This document shows positions 51,076-60,764 of a stretch of 62,031 bases of DNA, one piece after another. The stretch covers positions 1 to 62,031 of the forward strand of contig NZ_LJAL01000014.1 in the NCBI RefSeq assembly GCF_001419985.1. Direction: 5' to 3'. The notes beneath the pieces are model-generated. The model saw only the letters and a program-made list of their open reading frames with translations. It was not told the origin of the DNA and did no database searches. Source of the DNA: Loktanella sp. 5RATIMAR09. Its GTDB lineage: Bacteria; Pseudomonadota; Alphaproteobacteria; Rhodobacterales; Rhodobacteraceae. Within the stretch, counting starts at the first letter, position 1; every line of letters starts with the position of its first letter. Position numbers and translations under genes: made by a program.

Positions 51076-52536
51076 ATGCTGGACATATTGGGTATTGCCC
51101 TGTCCCTTGGCCTGCTCATCTATCTCGCTTACCGGGGGATGAGCGTGCTGATCCTCGCACCTGTGCTGGCGCTTCTTGCAGCGGCGTTCGCCGGTGCGCC
51201 GCTACTGGCGACTTTCACGCAGATCTTCATGAAGGCCGCGGGCAATTTCATCGCGCTCCTGTTTCCGCTGTTCCTGCTGGGCGCGGTCTTTGGCAAGATG
51301 ATGGAGGCCTCGGGATCGGCTGCCGCCATCGCGCACCGTACGACCGAATGGCTTGGGCAAAGCCGCGCGGTGCTGGCCATCGTGCTGGCCTGCGCGCTGT
51401 TGACCTATGGCGGCGTGTCGCTTTTCGTCGTGGCCTTTGCCGTCTTTCCGATCGCCATGGCGCTGTTTCGAGAGGCCGGCGTGCCCAAAAGGCTGATTCC
51501 GGCCACCATCGCGCTGGGTGCCTTCACCTTCACCATGACCGCCCTGCCCGGCACGCCGGCGATCCAGAACGTCATTCCGATGCCGTTCTTCGGCACCACG
51601 CCCTTTGCCGCACCGGGGATCGGCATCATTGCCGGGGTTGTTATGCTGGGCACCGGTCTGCTCTGGCTGGGCTGGCGCGAGGCGCGCGCGCGGGCGGCGG
51701 GCGAGGGGTTCATGGCCGCCGAAGAACCCGAGGCAACAGGGCCTGTGCGCCAGGCGATCCGGGAACGTGCCCATGGCGAGGGGTTCGACACCGCCGAATT
51801 GCCACCACTGACTGCCCCCCAGGCCACTGACCGGCCCGGATTTGCAGTGGCGGTTCTGCCGGTGATCCTGGTCGTCGCGCTGAACTTCGCGTTTCTCAAA
51901 CTTGTCATCCCGGCGCTCGATACCGCCTACCTGGCCGAGCCACCTTACGGGCCCGCAACGCTGGGCTCGGTCAAGGGGATGTGGGCGATCATCGCTGCGC
52001 TGACGGCCTCGATCCTGGCAGTCTGGGCGCTGAACGCGCGGCGCCTGATGACCCCCGGCAAGACGCTGTCGGACGGGGCCAATGCCTCGGTCGTCCCGAT
52101 CTTCAACACCGCGGCCCTGGTGGGGTTTGGCGCGGTGATCGCCGCTCTGCCCGCCTTTGCCGTGATCCGGGACGCAATCCTTGGCGTTGCACCTGGCAAC
52201 CCCCTGATCTCGCTGTCGATTTCGGTCAATGTTCTGGCCGGCATCACCGGTTCTGCCTCTGGCGGCATGGGCATCGCGCTGCAGACGCTGGGCGATACTT
52301 ATCTGGAAATGGGGGCAGCCGCGGGTATCTCGCCGGAATTGCTGCACCGGGTAACGACAATCGCGACCGGCGGGCTGGATGCGTTGCCGCATAACGGCGC
52401 GGTGATCTCGCTGCTGACGATCTGCGGGTTGAGCCACCGCGAGTCCTATGCCGACATCTTTGTGGTTGCGGTGCTGGGACCTATCCTCGCACTTGTCGTC
52501 GCGATCCTGCTCGGGACCGTCCTGGGCACGTTCTAG
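51076..52536 (+). CDS. GntP-family organic acid:H+ symporter
   Basis: A 486-residue polytopic permease with the GntP layout: MLDILGIALSLGLLIYLAYR, LLTYGGVSLFVVAFAVFP, TMTALPGTPAIQNVIP and GITGSASGGMGIAL. GntP proteins import gluconate, hydroxybutyrate or related acids. The start follows AAAGGAC. Paired with the patatin, uptake of 3-hydroxybutyrate-like compounds is a reasonable guess, not shown by sequence. Confidence 0.9.
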   Translation: MLDILGIALSLGLLIYLAYRGMSVLILAPVLALLAAAFAGAPLLATFTQIFMKAAGNFIALLFPLFLLGAVFGKMMEASGSAAAIAHRTTEWLGQSRAVLAIVLACALLTYGGVSLFVVAFAVFPIAMALFREAGVPKRLIPATIALGAFTFTMTALPGTPAIQNVIPMPFFGTTPFAAPGIGIIAGVVMLGTGLLWLGWREARARAAGEGFMAAEEPEATGPVRQAIRERAHGEGFDTAELPPLTAPQATDRPGFAVAVLPVILVVALNFAFLKLVIPALDTAYLAEPPYGPATLGSVKGMWAIIAALTASILAVWALNARRLMTPGKTLSDGANASVVPIFNTAALVGFGAVIAALPAFAVIRDAILGVAPGNPLISLSISVNVLAGITGSASGGMGIALQTLGDTYLEMGAAAGISPELLHRVTTIATGGLDALPHNGAVISLLTICGLSHRESYADIFVVAVLGPILALVVAILLGTVLGTF

Positions 52537-53082
52537 CAACCGGGTCTGTTCGCGGGGCTGAATCTGTCACGGCTTGCCGGTTGTGGTGATCACGGCTGCG
52601 CCATGACAACGTGCGCCATCCGAGCAACATAGCAGCGATCGCAAACTTCGAACGCGGAGCCTTGCCGCGATCTTGGCATCAACATCAAGAAGGTCTATCG
52701 CATTTGCAGGGAGTTGGGCATGCGGCTCACGAACAGGACGCCGAAAAGGCGGGTGAAAGCGAAGCTGCGCGATGATCACGGCGAAGCCTTCAATGGCAGG
52801 GTAGACGACAGTCTTTTCCCTTAATGGCGAGCTTCCGCTACAATTGCGCCTATGCATCTCGCACGCCGTTACGCATATGATCAACCGCAGCAAGCAGACG
52901 CGACCCCTTCTCGAAGGCGCACAGCAGAGCAGTCTCAGGAGCCATGTCGGCCCAGAACAATTTCGCAGATTTTTCAATAGTTCAAGGGTTTGACCATGGA
53001 TGATCATTTCTGTAACGTAGGGGAGCGTGGTGCATCGCAGTCTTGTCACCTTGGGAAATCAAAAAAGAGAACGCTTGAGAAC
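52537..53082. other. Spacer holding an IS3 scar and the promoter of the Mrp operon
   Basis: Contains the IS3 orfB remnant annotated separately. The remaining bases (52825-53082) show no gene and lead into the antiporter operon. Confidence 0.4.
52666..52824 (+). pseudogene. Internally deleted IS3-family orfB remnant
   Basis: One short frame joins an orfB N-terminal piece (INIKKVYRICRELGMRLTNR) directly to a C-terminal piece (GEAFNGRVDDSLFP, cf. the usual ESFNGKLRDE...). The whole integrase core is missing between them. Confidence 0.7.
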
Positions 53083-53595
53083 ATGAAAACCCTTGCGACA
53101 ACATCGCGCCTCGTCGCGTTCTCTGCCTTCTGGCTGGCACTGACGGGGGCGGCGGTGGATGCGCTCTACCACGGGCTGCCGGTGGTTCTTCTGGCAACCT
53201 GGATCAGCCTTGTGCTGTACCCCGCGGGGCGACCGGGGATTCGCCTGTGGTGGGCAGTCCCCTACGTGCCCCACCTTCTGCTCCGCGGCTTCTGGGGCGG
53301 TCTGGATGTCGCGCGGAGGGTCCTTGACCCGCGTCTGCCCGTTCGGCCCGATTGGCGCCGGGTGCCGCTCTTGACGAATATCGCCGAGGTAAATGCCGTT
53401 CTCGGCGGGGTCGTCAGCGTTCTGCCTGGCTCGTTGGCCGCGGGGACCCGCAGCGGTGCGCTGGAGGTTCACGTGGTTGACACCGAGGATTTCGACAGGC
53501 GCAGCCTGGAGGCGGAGGAACGCCGCGTGCTGCGCCTGTTCGGTGTCCCGGTCCCCGCCCATGAGAGTACGGAAGGCCGCCATGGAAGCAGTTGA
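53083..53595 (+). CDS. mnhE: Mrp/Mnh antiporter subunit E
   Basis: A 170-residue membrane protein with two or three helices (LVAFSAFWLALTGAAVDALY, LVLYPAGRPGI...) and a soluble C-terminal domain with LPGSLAAG and EVHVVD, as in MnhE. It opens the eight-gene Mrp-type operon and overlaps mnhF by 14 bases. Confidence 0.85.
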   Translation: MKTLATTSRLVAFSAFWLALTGAAVDALYHGLPVVLLATWISLVLYPAGRPGIRLWWAVPYVPHLLLRGFWGGLDVARRVLDPRLPVRPDWRRVPLLTNIAEVNAVLGGVVSVLPGSLAAGTRSGALEVHVVDTEDFDRRSLEAEERRVLRLFGVPVPAHESTEGRHGSS

Positions 53596-53869
53596 CCATT
53601 TCATGATCGCCGCCGTCCTGTTGCTGCTCACGCTGGCGTTGGCCCTTTTTCGCGCCTGGTTCGGACCGCGGGCGGTCGACCACGTCATGGCTGCGCAGCT
53701 GGTCGCAACCAGCGGTGTCGGCGTGGCGCTCACGCTGGGCGCGGCAAAGGGCGACGCCTCGATGCTGGACGCAGCCCTGGTGGCTACGGTGCTTGCCTCG
53801 GTGGCAATTCTCGCCTTCGTACGGAATGGCCGCAGCGATGGCGAAGGGCCGAAAGACAAAGAGCCATGA
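53582..53869 (+). CDS. mnhF: Mrp/Mnh antiporter subunit F
   Basis: A 95-residue three-helix subunit with RAWFGPRAVDHVMAAQLVAT and ASMLDAALVATVLASVAILA, the MnhF signature. It is coupled to mnhG by ATGA. Confidence 0.88.
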   Translation: MEAVDHFMIAAVLLLLTLALALFRAWFGPRAVDHVMAAQLVATSGVGVALTLGAAKGDASMLDAALVATVLASVAILAFVRNGRSDGEGPKDKEP

Positions 53870-54165
53870 CCATCACGGATTACATTATTCCCACGCTACT
53901 TTATACAGGTGTGTTCTTCTATGCGGCCGGATCGTTGGGGCTGCTTCGGTTCCGAGATGCCGAGACGAGGCTGCACGCGCTCACCAAAGCCGACAATGTC
54001 GGCCTGGGCTTCGTGGCGCTCGCCGCCGCTTTGCACTGGGGCTCGGTCACCGCCGCCGTCAAAATCGCCGCCGTCTGGCTGTTCGCGCTCATGGCCGCGG
54101 GCGTGACCGCGCAGCTGATGGCGCGCCGCGCGAAGACTGGCGCCGAACAGGATACGATCGAATGA
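53866..54165 (+). CDS. mnhG: Mrp/Mnh antiporter subunit G
   Basis: A 99-residue subunit with FFYAAGSLGLLRFRDAETRL and HALTKADNVG, the MnhG pattern. It is coupled by ATGA to both neighbours. It differs from the broken mnhG at 48305. Confidence 0.88.
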   Translation: MTITDYIIPTLLYTGVFFYAAGSLGLLRFRDAETRLHALTKADNVGLGFVALAAALHWGSVTAAVKIAAVWLFALMAAGVTAQLMARRAKTGAEQDTIE

Positions 54166-55106
54166 CGCTGGCCTTCGATCTGATCCTCTGTCTGATGATC
54201 ATCGGCACTGCCGCCTCGGCGCTGCTGATGCGCAACGCGCTGGCAGCGATCGTCTTCTTCATCGTGTTCGGCAATCTGCTCGGTCTGGCATGGCTCGCGA
54301 TGGACGCGGTCAATGTCGCGATGGCGGAAATCGCCATCGGCGCGGGCGTCACCGGAGTTTTGCTGATCCTGGCGCGGCAACGGCTGATGGCGCTTGGCGA
54401 CGATCTTGTGTGCGACGAGATGCCCGGCTGGCTCCGCGCTGGCGCATTGGTGGCCTGCGCCGGTTTCGCGGCGCTGGTCGGGGCCGCTGTTCTGAGCGTC
54501 GCGCCATCCGACGACCTGGGCGGACCGATCGCCGCGCTGATGCCGTCGCTTGGCATCGAGAACCCGGTGACCGGCGTGCTTCTGGCCTTCCGCGCCTACG
54601 ATACGTTATTGGAAACCTTTGTCCTGCTGGGCGCCCTGGTCGCGGTCTGGTCGCTTGCCCCGGGCACTGCCTGGCCGCACCCGCCCGCCACGCTGGCATT
54701 GACAGAGCGTGAGGGCCACGGCGTGGCCGCGGCCTTCGGGCGGCTGCTCTTGCCCCTGGCGCTGGTCATGGCGGCCTATCTGGTCTGGACCGGGTCGGAC
54801 CTGCCGGGCGGAGCGTTCCAGGCCGGAACCGTACTTGCCGGCGGTCTTATCATTGCCGTGATCGGCGGCGCGGTCTTGTGGCCGCGCGGCGACAATCGCC
54901 TCCTGCGCGTGGCGCTGGTGCTTGGTCCGGCGGTCTTCCTGACTATCGGCCTGGCGGGCATCGCCCTGGGCCGGTTTCTGTTTTATCCTCCGGGCTTCGA
55001 GAAGGCACTTATCGTCGCAATCGAATACAGCCTCGCGCTGTCGATCGGCGTTACCCTGGCACTCCAGCTGGCCGGTCCGCCGGTAACGCCGGATCATAAA
55101 GGTTGA
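54162..55106 (+). CDS. mnhB: MnhA-C-terminal (DUF4040) plus MnhB fusion subunit
   Basis: A 314-residue membrane protein with two modules. The first ~80 residues match the DUF4040/MbhD segment that in bacterial Mrp is part of MrpA (AAIVFFIVFGNLLGLAWLAM, APDVAMAE-like VNVAMAEIAIG). The rest is MnhB (LLPLALVMAAYLVWTGSDLP, GGAFQAGTVLAGGLI). This is the archaeal-type Mbh/Mrp layout, with no large MrpA in the operon. Confidence 0.82.
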   Translation: MTLAFDLILCLMIIGTAASALLMRNALAAIVFFIVFGNLLGLAWLAMDAVNVAMAEIAIGAGVTGVLLILARQRLMALGDDLVCDEMPGWLRAGALVACAGFAALVGAAVLSVAPSDDLGGPIAALMPSLGIENPVTGVLLAFRAYDTLLETFVLLGALVAVWSLAPGTAWPHPPATLALTEREGHGVAAAFGRLLLPLALVMAAYLVWTGSDLPGGAFQAGTVLAGGLIIAVIGGAVLWPRGDNRLLRVALVLGPAVFLTIGLAGIALGRFLFYPPGFEKALIVAIEYSLALSIGVTLALQLAGPPVTPDHKG

Positions 55107-55113
55107 CCGACGC

Positions 55114-55434
55114 ATGGCAATAGTGGAGCATCTTTACCCCCTCACGGGCGCGGTTCTGGTTGGGCTTGGTCTTTATGGCTTTCTGACCCTGCGCCATCCG
55201 CTGCGTCAGCTTCTTGCCGTCAACGTGGTAGGCGCCGGGATATTTCTGATCCTGGGAGGCCTTGGGCGCGGCGCCGACTCGACCGATCCGTTCCCGCAGG
55301 CGCTGGTGATCACGGGTATCGTCGTCGCCGTTGCTCTCACCGCCTTCGGCGCGGCGCTTATCCTGCGCGTGGCCGAGGACGAGCGCGCGCCGGACGGCAC
55401 GGCCGCCGACGACACAAACGGGAACCACCCATGA
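55114..55434 (+). CDS. mnhC: Mrp/Mnh antiporter subunit C (NuoK-like)
   Basis: A 106-residue three-helix protein with VGLGLYGFLTLRHPLRQLLA, NVVGAGIFLIL and DPFPQALVITGIVVAVALTA, typical of MnhC/NuoK. Its stop overlaps the next start (ATGA). Confidence 0.88.
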   Translation: MAIVEHLYPLTGAVLVGLGLYGFLTLRHPLRQLLAVNVVGAGIFLILGGLGRGADSTDPFPQALVITGIVVAVALTAFGAALILRVAEDERAPDGTAADDTNGNHP

Positions 55435-56888
55435 GCCCGCTCGACCTGCTTGTCGCGGCGCCGCTCGCCTTCATGATCGCGGCACTGCTCTCTGGCCCTT
55501 GGGGGCGCTGGTGGCTGTTGGCGGCAATCCCGGTCATGGCGGGCCTGACGGTCTGGCTGCTGCTGCTGCCAGAGGGCTCGGGGCATGTGGTCGGCGGCTG
55601 GACCCTGCCGCTGGGCGTTCAATTGCGCGCTGATGGGGTAGCACAGCTGATGGTGGCCGCCACGGCCGTCTGCGCTGCGATCGTCGGGCTATATGCGCTT
55701 CACGAATTCGCACCCGGTGCGGACCGCTCGGAGACCGCCCACGGCTTTGCCTTCTGGCCGCTCTTCTACCTGTTGTGGGGCGGAGCAAATGCCGGTTTCC
55801 TGACCACCGATCTCTTTAACCTCTACATCGCGCTGGAGATGGTCAGCCTGGCAGCGGTGGCGATGGCGGCGATGGGATCGCTGCGGGCCGCTTTGCGCTA
55901 TTTCGTGATCGCTCTGGTCGGATCACTGGCCTACCTGCTGGGCGTGGCCCTCCTGTTCTCGAACTATGCGACGGTGGATCTGACGCTCCTGGCGGAGATG
56001 GCGCGGCCTGACCTTGCGACCAAGACAGCGCTCGCGGTGATGACGGCAGGACTGCTGATCAAGGCTGCAGTCTTTCCACTGCACGGTTGGCTGCCGCCGG
56101 CCCATGCCGCCGCCCCCGCCCCCGCCAGCGCCCTGCTTTCCGCGATCGTCGTGAAGGTGGGATTCGTCATCCTGCTTCGCCTTTGGTTCGAGGCCTTCCC
56201 GGCCATCATCGCCCCTGCGGGGCTGGAGCTGCTGGGCTGGCTTGGCGCGCTGGCGGTTCTCTACGGCTCGGTCCAGGCGATCCGGCAGGACACCCTGAAA
56301 GCCCTGGTGGCCTATTCGACGGTGGCGCAGATCGGCTATCTCCTGCTGGCCTTTCCTCTGGTCGCGACCGCGGCAGGGACCGGCGGAGCCTGGGCCGGGA
56401 TGACGATCCACGCGACCGCCCACATGCTAGCCAAGGCGGCGATGTTCCTTGCCGCGGGGCTGATGCTCAAGGCCGTGAACGGCCACCACCTGAAAGACCT
56501 TCACGGGCTTGCGCGGGCTATGCCGTTGACCGTTGCGGCCTTCGGGCTGGCGGCGGTGTCCCTGATGGGCCTGCCGCCTTCTGCCGGCTTTCTCGCCAAG
56601 TTCCTCCTGCTCGAGGCCGCAGTGGAGCAAGGCGCTGTGTTCGCGGCGGCGGTGCTGCTTGTCGGCGGGTTGCTGGCCGCGGTCTATCTTTTCAAGCCGC
56701 TGGCCTGGGCCTTCGCCGGAAGCGACACGCCGGTGGTCGTGGCGAAGGCCCCGCTGCGCACCGCCGCACCGCTGGCGCTGGCGCTGCTGGCAGTGTCGCT
56801 GGGATTTGCCGGACAGGCGATGGTCGATATCACTGCCGGGTCGCCCTGGGCAGGGCCGCCGGCAACTGAGGCGGAGGACGTCCAATGA
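55431..56888 (+). CDS. mnhD: Antiporter-like subunit 1 (MnhD/NuoN type)
   Basis: A 485-residue, ~14-helix protein of the NuoL/M/N-MrpD family. The key residues are present: Glu in LYIALEMVSLAAVAM (helix 5), Lys in GLLIKAAVFPLHGWLPPAHA (helix 7), and the ALVAYSTVAQIGYLLLAF segment. A proton or Na+/H+ exchange path should be intact. ATGA overlaps occur on both sides. Confidence 0.9.
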   Translation: MSPLDLLVAAPLAFMIAALLSGPWGRWWLLAAIPVMAGLTVWLLLLPEGSGHVVGGWTLPLGVQLRADGVAQLMVAATAVCAAIVGLYALHEFAPGADRSETAHGFAFWPLFYLLWGGANAGFLTTDLFNLYIALEMVSLAAVAMAAMGSLRAALRYFVIALVGSLAYLLGVALLFSNYATVDLTLLAEMARPDLATKTALAVMTAGLLIKAAVFPLHGWLPPAHAAAPAPASALLSAIVVKVGFVILLRLWFEAFPAIIAPAGLELLGWLGALAVLYGSVQAIRQDTLKALVAYSTVAQIGYLLLAFPLVATAAGTGGAWAGMTIHATAHMLAKAAMFLAAGLMLKAVNGHHLKDLHGLARAMPLTVAAFGLAAVSLMGLPPSAGFLAKFLLLEAAVEQGAVFAAAVLLVGGLLAAVYLFKPLAWAFAGSDTPVVVAKAPLRTAAPLALALLAVSLGFAGQAMVDITAGSPWAGPPATEAEDVQ

Positions 56889-58363
56889 ACGAATTCCTAC
56901 CCCTGTTGCTGGTCTTCCTGCCCTTCGTTCCGGCACTGATCAGCTTCGCCCTGCCCGAGCGCATGGCGGTATGGCGCGACGTGATCAACATCAGCTTCGC
57001 GCTGGCCAAGCTGGCGCTCGTGGGATTTCTCCTGCTGTCAGTGGAAGACGGTGTGACCACGGAATGGCGTTACGAATTCCTGCAGGGCCACGATTTCATT
57101 CTTCGCACCGACGCTTTCGCGTTGCTGTTCATTACCCTCTCGGCCTTCCTGTGGCTGATTGCAACCGTCTACGCGATCGCCTATTTCGGACGCGGCCCTC
57201 ACCTGGCGCGCTTTTTCGGGTTCTTCAACCTCTGCGTCCTCGCGGCGACCGGCGTGGCCATGTCGGGCACAACGATCACGTTCTTCCTGTTCTACGAGCT
57301 CCTGACGCTGGCGACATGGCCGCTGGTCGTCCATAAGGGTGACGAGAAGTCCCTGCGCGCGGGGCGCATCTACCTGATCTATACGCTGGCAGGCAGCGCC
57401 GCCTTTCTGGCGGGCATCGTCTGGCTGAAGTCGCTCGTCGGCACGATCGAGTTTACGGCACCGCCTGATCTGTCCGGCATCCCGCGGCTTGAACTTACGC
57501 TTATATTCATCCTTTGCATCGGCGGGCTCGGCGTGAAGGCGGCGCTCATCCCGTTCCACGGGTGGTTGCCCGAGGCGATGGCCGCTCCTGCGCCGGTCAG
57601 CGCACTGCTGCACGCTGTGGCCGTGGTCAAGGCCGGTGCGTTCGGGATCGTGAGGATGATCTACGACGTCTACGGTATCGACACGGTGTCGGAGCTTGGC
57701 CTAGGCACACCGCTTGCCGTGTTGGCTGGAGCGACGATCCTCTACGGTTCGTTCCGCGCCGTGATGCAGACCGACATCAAGAAGCGGCTGGCCTATTCGA
57801 CGGTCAGCCAGGTCAGCTACATCATTCTCGGGGCCAGCCTGATCGGTCCCTTCGCGATCATCGGCGCGTTGGTGCATCTGGTGCATCAGGGGATCATGAA
57901 GATCACTCTCTTCATGTGCGCGGGCGCGCTGGACAACCGGATGGGGATCAAGTCGGTGGCGGATCTCGACGGTGCCGGGCGGGCGATGCCGGTGACAATG
58001 GCTGCATTCAGCATCGGCGCGCTCGGCATGATCGGTGTTCCGCCGACGGCAGGCTTCATCTCGAAATGGCACCTCGGGTTGGGCGGGCTGCAATCCGACG
58101 CGCCTTGGGTCATCGCCGTTCTGGCGGGATCATCTCTACTGAACGCGCTCTACTTCCTGCCGCTGCTCTACCGCGCTTGGCTGCTTCCGCCATCGGCGAA
58201 GCTGGCATCGGTGCGGGAACTGGACGGCGCCTGGAACCGGATGTTGATTCTCCCCGCCGCGATAACCGCCCTAGCCACACTCGCTGCCGGAGCGTTTGCG
58301 ACCTTCCCGTTCAGCCCTCTGAGCTGGGCCAAGCTGATCGCAGAGAGTGGCTACCTGAAATGA
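56885..58363 (+). CDS. Antiporter-like subunit 2 (MnhD/NuoM type)
   Basis: A 492-residue homologue with Glu in FFLFYELLTLATWPLV, Lys in GLGVKAALIPFHGWLPEAM, and RLAYSTVSQVSYIILG. It is closest in style to NuoM/MrpD-like subunits of hydrogenase- and antiporter-type complexes. Coupled on both sides by ATGA. Confidence 0.88.
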   Translation: MNEFLPLLLVFLPFVPALISFALPERMAVWRDVINISFALAKLALVGFLLLSVEDGVTTEWRYEFLQGHDFILRTDAFALLFITLSAFLWLIATVYAIAYFGRGPHLARFFGFFNLCVLAATGVAMSGTTITFFLFYELLTLATWPLVVHKGDEKSLRAGRIYLIYTLAGSAAFLAGIVWLKSLVGTIEFTAPPDLSGIPRLELTLIFILCIGGLGVKAALIPFHGWLPEAMAAPAPVSALLHAVAVVKAGAFGIVRMIYDVYGIDTVSELGLGTPLAVLAGATILYGSFRAVMQTDIKKRLAYSTVSQVSYIILGASLIGPFAIIGALVHLVHQGIMKITLFMCAGALDNRMGIKSVADLDGAGRAMPVTMAAFSIGALGMIGVPPTAGFISKWHLGLGGLQSDAPWVIAVLAGSSLLNALYFLPLLYRAWLLPPSAKLASVRELDGAWNRMLILPAAITALATLAAGAFATFPFSPLSWAKLIAESGYLK

Positions 58364-60048
58364 CAGTCGCACCCAGCCTTCTTCTGCCGGTCGTGATCCT
58401 CTGGCCGATCCTTCTCGCCCTTCTGTGCCTGTTACCGAAGCTGGGGCCGAGGATGCTGTTGGCGCTGCCGCTTGCGCCGCTGCCGGCACTCGCCGCCGTG
58501 TTCCTGGCGCCGCGAGACCAAACTTTGAGCGTGACATGGGTCCTTCTCGACGGCGGGCTCCGTCTGACCGAACCGGGAGTGCTTTTTCTGAGCGGCGCCG
58601 CGGTGCTGTGGTTCTGGGCCGGAGTCTATGCCCTGCGCTACATGCGCGGCGATCCGCGTGCGCGGACCTTCGCCCTGTTCTGGATGCTTGTTCTTGCGGG
58701 AAACCTGGGTGTATTTCTGGCTGCGGATTTGGCGAGCTTCTACGTGTTCTTCGCGCTGGTGTCTCTGGCCGCCTATCCGCTCGTGATCCACGATCGCAAA
58801 CCCGCGTCGATGCGGGCCGGCGCCGTCTACATCATCCTTGCCGTGATTGGCGAAACCGCGCTGCTGGCCGGTTTTATGATCGGCGCCCATGCGGCAGGCG
58901 GCACGATCCTAATCGACGAGATCCGCGACAGCCTCGCCGCCCCACGAGCCGACCCGCTGGTCCTGTGGCTAATGATCGCGGGTTTCGGCATCAAGGCGGG
59001 TCTGGTCCCGCTGCATGTCTGGCTGCCGGTGGCACATCCGGCAGCGCCGGTCCCGGCCTCGGCGGTACTTTCTGGCGCCATTGTGAAGGCGGGTATCTTC
59101 GGGCTGGTCACGTTTCTGCCCTGGGGCAGTGCTTGGCCGATCAGCGGAACGTTGCTGGCCCTGGCGGGGTTCAGCGGGCTCTTCGCGGCGGCGCTTTACG
59201 GGGCGATGCAGGGCAATCCAAAGACCGTGCTGGCCTATTCCACCGTCAGTCAGATGGGGCTTCTGATGGGCGTGATGGGCGCGGCGCTGGCGGCGGGCCT
59301 GTCAGCGGCTTCGGTTCTGCCGGCGGTGGCGCTTTATGCGCTGCATCACGGGCTGGCCAAGGGCGCACTGTTCCTGGGTGTCGGCGTTGCCGGCAAGGCC
59401 CGGGGTGTGGTGCGAGGCTTGGTGATTGCGGCACTGGCGATGGTCGCCTTGTCTGTGGCGGGGTTGCCGCTGACCGCTGGGGCGCTTACGAAATCGGCAA
59501 TCAAGGGCTCCGCAGGGGACTTTGGTGCGACGTTAATCGGCCTTTCCGCGCTCACCTCCGGGCTTCTGCTGGCGCGTTTTCTATTTACTCTGCCTAAGGC
59601 TGAAAAGGAAGATCGCCTGCCCGGTCTGATGGTTGTGCCGATGGTGGCGCTGGCCGCCGCTGCGCTCGCACTGCCGTGGTCACTTTATGCTGCGGTAACG
59701 GGCAAAGCACCCTATGGGACGATCGACTTCTTGGCACTCGGCGTTAGCGCCTGGCCCCTTGGGCTCGCGGCGGTTCTCGTTATCGCCGCGTTGGGAATTG
59801 GACTGCGCGCCCCGTCGCTGCCCGAAGGCGACCTGCTCGGCGTGGTTTCGAGGGTCAGCGCCCGTGCGGTCGCCGCGGCTCAAGCCGCCGCATCGGTGCG
59901 CGCATCGGAAAAGCCGGTTGAGAACGGGCAGACCTTGCCGGAACTTGCGGAGGGGCTGGAACGGCTGGAGCGGCTGATCAACGACCACACGGCTACCTCG
60001 GTCAGCCTGATCCTGATCGCGCTGGGTCTGTTCGCCGCGCTTACCTGA
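58360..60048 (+). CDS. Antiporter-like subunit 3, lacking the helix-5 glutamate
   Basis: A 562-residue member of the same family with a C-terminal extension (coiled region RVSARAVAAAQAAASVRASE, then a last helix). The helix-7 Lys is present in GFGIKAGLVPLHVWLPVAHP. The helix-5 position reads YVFFALVSLAAYPLVI, with Ala where the other two copies have Glu. Either the channel has lost proton pumping or the residue is moved. It ends the operon. Confidence 0.85.
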   Translation: MTVAPSLLLPVVILWPILLALLCLLPKLGPRMLLALPLAPLPALAAVFLAPRDQTLSVTWVLLDGGLRLTEPGVLFLSGAAVLWFWAGVYALRYMRGDPRARTFALFWMLVLAGNLGVFLAADLASFYVFFALVSLAAYPLVIHDRKPASMRAGAVYIILAVIGETALLAGFMIGAHAAGGTILIDEIRDSLAAPRADPLVLWLMIAGFGIKAGLVPLHVWLPVAHPAAPVPASAVLSGAIVKAGIFGLVTFLPWGSAWPISGTLLALAGFSGLFAAALYGAMQGNPKTVLAYSTVSQMGLLMGVMGAALAAGLSAASVLPAVALYALHHGLAKGALFLGVGVAGKARGVVRGLVIAALAMVALSVAGLPLTAGALTKSAIKGSAGDFGATLIGLSALTSGLLLARFLFTLPKAEKEDRLPGLMVVPMVALAAAALALPWSLYAAVTGKAPYGTIDFLALGVSAWPLGLAAVLVIAALGIGLRAPSLPEGDLLGVVSRVSARAVAAAQAAASVRASEKPVENGQTLPELAEGLERLERLINDHTATSVSLILIALGLFAALT

Positions 60049-60056
60049 CGACCGTC

Positions 60057-60514
60057 GCCCGGGGACTTCTGTAGATATGTACGGACTCTCGGGACACTTC
60101 CTGTAAATTACCCAATCTCGGGTGGAGGAAGTATTCATGACGAACGAAGAACGGGACATTCAACGCAAGCTTTGAGTGCTTCAACATGCCGATCAGATCG
60201 TGGCGTATCTGCGTCGGGACGAAATCATCGCTGGTCGCAACCGCGTGCGGCGGCTGAAGGCGAAGATGGTGATCGATCGCCCGAACCAGGTCTGGTATGC
60301 GGACATCACCTTCATCCCTGTTCGGCACGGCTTCCTCTATCTCGTGGCAATCATGGATTGGGCGACGCGGAAGGTGCTGAGCTGGCGTCTGTCGAACACC
60401 ATGCATGCCGACTTCTGCGTCGAAGCGTTGGAGGAAGCCATCGGCAAGTTTGGTCCGTCAGAGATCATGAACGCCGATAGTCATACGATCGGTGCCAGTT
60501 CTCGGGTGGTTTGA
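60057..60514 (+). mobile_element. Degenerate IS3-type element with joined orfA and orfB pieces
   Basis: An orfA start (MTNEERDIQRKL) is interrupted by TGA at 60173. It continues in frame into an orfB integrase segment (RPNQVWYADITFIPVRHGFL, LVAIMDWATRKVLSWRLSNT, VEALEEAIGKFGPSEIMNAD). The frame diverges just where the DQGSQF motif should follow, so the catalytic core is incomplete. Upstream non-coding bases from ~60057 look like the left end of the element. It is not active. Confidence 0.75.
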
Positions 60515-60764
60515 CTCAAACACCGATCGACCATTCGCTGGGTTGGTGCCGCATGGCTTCCCGGCGTGATCTGACTCTCACTCCGATCGACCTGACACGT
60601 GTCTTTCTCTGGATTTGTCGATCATCCGGGAACGCCCTGCGGCGAGCTTGTCTCAAAGGTGCGCCGTGACCCAAGAAGGGCCTGACCATCCGGTCTCATG
60701 ACTGTCCTGTCCCTGCAGTCTTCTAAGCGATTCTCGTTCACGCGCCGCAGGAAAGGATCATCAC
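60515..60764. other. Spacer between two insertion-sequence remnants
   Basis: CTCAAACACCGATCGACC (60514-60531) and CTCTCACTCCGATCGACC (60575-60592) are imperfect direct repeats 61 bases apart. No gene is seen; part of it is the left non-coding end of the IS110 element. Confidence 0.35.
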
